Notes under the pieces: model-generated
The model's input: only the letters and a program-made list of their open reading frames with translations
What the model was told of the DNA's origin: nothing
Database searches by the model: none
Source of the DNA: an uncultured Microbacteriaceae bacterium
Lineage (GTDB): Bacteria > Actinomycetota > Actinomycetes > Actinomycetales > Microbacteriaceae
NCBI GenBank assembly: GCA_934661165.1
Contig: CAKUJB010000025.1
Location: 1-17,791, forward strand
Reading direction: 5' to 3'
Length of the DNA stretch: 17,791 nucleotides
Shown: positions 16,084-17,791 of the stretch, in pieces
How the letters are laid out: each line of letters begins with the position of its first letter
Numbering within the stretch: position 1 is the stretch's first letter
Program-made: the position numbers and the translations under genes

Positions 16084-16089
16084 GGCGGC

Positions 16090-17082
16090 ATGCGTTTCGG
16101 ACTGTTCATCCCCCAGGGCTGGCGCCTCAGCCTCGTCGACATCGACCCCGCCGAGCAGTGGCCGCTCATGCGGCGCCTCGCGCTCGCGGCCGAGGCGGCC
16201 GACTGGGAGTCGATCTGGGTCTTCGACCACTTCCACACGGTGCCGAAGCCGACCGAGGAGGCGACGCACGAGGCCTGGACGCTCATGAGCGCGTTCGCCG
16301 CGGTGACCGAGGGGGTCCGGCTCGGGCAGATGTGCAGCTGCATGTCGTATCGTAGCCCCGCCTACCTCGCGAAGGTCGCCGCGACGGTCGACCACGTCTC
16401 GGGTGGCCGCCTCGAGATGGGGATCGGCGGCGGCTGGTACGAGCACGAGTTCCGCGCGTACGGCTACGGCTTCCCGAGCATCAAGGAGCGGCTCGGCCGC
16501 CTCCGCGAGGGCGTCGACATCTTCCGCCAGGCCTGGACGACGGGCACCGCGACGCTCGACGGCGAGTACTACCAGGTCGACGGCGCGATCTGCCGCCCGC
16601 TGCCGCTCCAGGACGGGGGCATCCCCATCTGGGTCGCCGGCGGCGGCGAGCAGGTGACGCTCCGGATCGCGGCGAAGTACGCGGACTACACGAACTACGA
16701 CGGGCTCGACCTCGACGCCTGGGCGCGCAAGTCCCAGCTGCTCGAGTCGCACTGCGCCGAGATCGGCCGCGACGCCGCGGAGATCACGCGGTCGGCGAAC
16801 GCGCACATCATCATCGGCGACACGGAGGCCGAGGTCGCCGACCGGATCGCGTTCGTCGAGGCGAAGGCGGCGAAGGCGATCGGCGCGGAGCGCGCGGCAC
16901 GCCACGTGCGCGAGTACCGGGACGGCACGCAGGTCGTCGGCACCGTCGAGCAGGTCTCCGAGCGCATCGCGGCGATGCGGGACGCCGGGGTCGAGTACCT
17001 CATCGCGCTGTCGCCGGAGCAGGCGTGGGACCGCACGACGGTCGATCGCTTCGAGCGGGAGGTCATGCCCGCGTTCCGCTGA
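16090..17082 (+). CDS. LLM-class (luciferase-like) F420- or flavin-dependent oxidoreductase
   Basis: The product has 330 residues and adopts the luciferase-like TIM-barrel pattern. The N-terminal strand reads MRFGLFIPQG. WESIWVFDHFH follows near residues 38-48. The middle has YLAKVAATVDHVSGGRLEMG and GIGGGWYEHEF (about 114-124), then ERLGRLREGVDIF. IPIWVAGGGEQVTL (about 178-191) is the usual phosphate-binding region of this family. Actinobacterial members commonly use F420, but some use FMN, and the sequence alone does not decide. The substrate is unknown. It starts divergently from yceI behind a 14-bp palindrome, and its stop lies 8 nt from the stop of the convergent FAD oxidoreductase gene. 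Confidence 0.9.
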   Translation: MRFGLFIPQGWRLSLVDIDPAEQWPLMRRLALAAEAADWESIWVFDHFHTVPKPTEEATHEAWTLMSAFAAVTEGVRLGQMCSCMSYRSPAYLAKVAATVDHVSGGRLEMGIGGGWYEHEFRAYGYGFPSIKERLGRLREGVDIFRQAWTTGTATLDGEYYQVDGAICRPLPLQDGGIPIWVAGGGEQVTLRIAAKYADYTNYDGLDLDAWARKSQLLESHCAEIGRDAAEITRSANAHIIIGDTEAEVADRIAFVEAKAAKAIGAERAARHVREYRDGTQVVGTVEQVSERIAAMRDAGVEYLIALSPEQAWDRTTVDRFEREVMPAFR

Positions 17083-17090
17083 GCCGCGGG

Positions 17091-17791
17091 TCAGCCGCCC
17101 GTGAGCGGCCGGACGAGGCGCGCGAGCACCGAGCCGCGCCCGGTGACCCGCTCCTCGACGTCGGCGAGGCCGGTCGCGATGAGCCCCGCATTCGCCCCGA
17201 GGAATCGGAGCGGCTCGGGCTCCCAGTCGGGGGAGCGGTGGCCGACCCACGGCAGCGCCGTGAGCTCGGTCGCGCGCCCGAGGAGGAGGTCGGCGAGCGT
17301 GCGTCCCGCGAGGTTCGTCGTCGAGAGCCCGTCGCCGACGTAGCCGCCGGCGAACCCGATGCCCGAGGCCCGATCGAGCGCGACGACCGCGTGCCAGTCC
17401 CGGGCGACGCCGAGCGGCCCGCCCCAGCGGTGCGTGATCGGCGCTCCCGCCGCGGCGGGGAAGAGCTCGGCGATCGCGCGCTCGAGGTGCGCGAAGACCC
17501 GCGGCACATGGTCGTGCGCCGCCCGCACCGTCGCGCCGAGATGGACCCGGGCGCCGCGCCCGCCGAAGGCGATCCGGTCGTCGGCGGTGCGCTGCCCGTA
17601 GACGAGCAGGTGCCGGTAGTCGCTGAACGTCTGGCCGTGCGCGATGCCGATCTCGTCCCAGAACGCGCTTGGCAGCGGGGCGGTCGCGACCATGAGCGAG
17701 TGGATCGGCAGGAGGCGTCGCCCCCAGCCCCGCCGCGAGCCGGTGTACCCCTCGGTCGCGACGACGCCGTGCTCGGCTCGCACCGTCCCGC
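17091..17791 (-). CDS. FAD-dependent oxidoreductase, DAO family (C-terminal part; 5' end outside window)
   Basis: The minus-strand frame is open to the window edge, so the N-terminal FAD-binding Rossmann motif is not visible. The 233 or so visible residues match the C-terminal half of amine/amino-acid oxidases of the DAO type (gamma-glutamylputrescine oxidase-like). They show VVATEGYTGS, a substrate-domain stretch, HRWGGPLGVARDW, and the late FAD-contacting GFAGGYVGDGLSTTNLAG. A GTG codon at 17783 is probably internal, because the preceding codons continue the strand that leads to VVATEG. Such enzymes oxidise an amine and release H2O2. The substrate cannot be told. It converges on the LLM gene with 8 nt between stops. 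Confidence 0.85.
   Translation of the reverse strand, partial: GTVRAEHGVVATEGYTGSRRGWGRRLLPIHSLMVATAPLPSAFWDEIGIAHGQTFSDYRHLLVYGQRTADDRIAFGGRGARVHLGATVRAAHDHVPRVFAHLERAIAELFPAAAGAPITHRWGGPLGVARDWHAVVALDRASGIGFAGGYVGDGLSTTNLAGRTLADLLLGRATELTALPWVGHRSPDWEPEPLRFLGANAGLIATGLADVEERVTGRGSVLARLVRPLTGG

Noticed and set aside
17078..17095. Inverted repeat GCTGA/TCAGC between the LLM and FAD-oxidase genes
   Set aside because: It consists mainly of the two convergent stop codons (TGA on each strand), so the symmetry arises from gene layout and not from a structured element.

Overview
The window is about 70% G+C, with genes tightly packed and GC-ending codons throughout. The order prmC, tsaC, a small membrane gene, then atpB-E-F-H-A-G-D-C points to a high-G+C Gram-positive. 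Separate atpF and atpH genes, an 87-residue epsilon subunit and the flanking gene families suggest Microbacteriaceae or a close relative. This placement is by pattern recognition, not by a search.

Layout. (1) 1-1909, plus strand: the 3' part of prmC (release-factor methyltransferase), tsaC (tRNA t6A synthesis) and a four-helix membrane gene whose ATG overlaps the tsaC stop. (2) 2012-8832, plus strand: the complete F1Fo ATP synthase operon, Fo genes first (a, c, b), then delta, alpha, gamma, beta, epsilon. (3) 8837-9334: a shortened yaaA-like gene attached to the end of the atp operon. (4) 9381-10447, minus strand: ogt and tag, two DNA-alkylation repair genes with overlapping start and stop. 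(5) 10579-15362, plus strand: a CPBP-family membrane protease, then two half-size ABC exporter genes that by motif form a heterodimer with one degenerate ATP site. (6) 15414-15989, minus: a YceI-family protein, divergent from (7) 16090-17082, plus: an LLM-class (luciferase-like) flavin/F420 oxidoreductase. (8) 17091-17791, minus: the C-terminal part of an FAD-dependent amine/amino-acid oxidase-type protein that runs off the window.

Expression pattern. The first gene of most transcription units (tsaC, ogt, the CPBP gene, yceI, the LLM gene) has no Shine-Dalgarno sequence but has an AnnnT-type -10 element 6-8 nt before its ATG, as expected for leaderless mRNAs. Most genes inside operons have AGGA-type ribosome sites or ATGA overlaps. 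No gap between genes exceeds about 135 bases. I saw no tRNA, rRNA, CRISPR array, insertion sequence or phage gene.

Most of the window is conserved core genome and I found no clear new multi-gene system. The items most worth a second look are the apparent CTG start of atpB, the yaaA-like gene with in-frame losses, the epsilon subunit without its C-terminal helical domain, and two palindromic operator candidates in the divergent intergenic regions.
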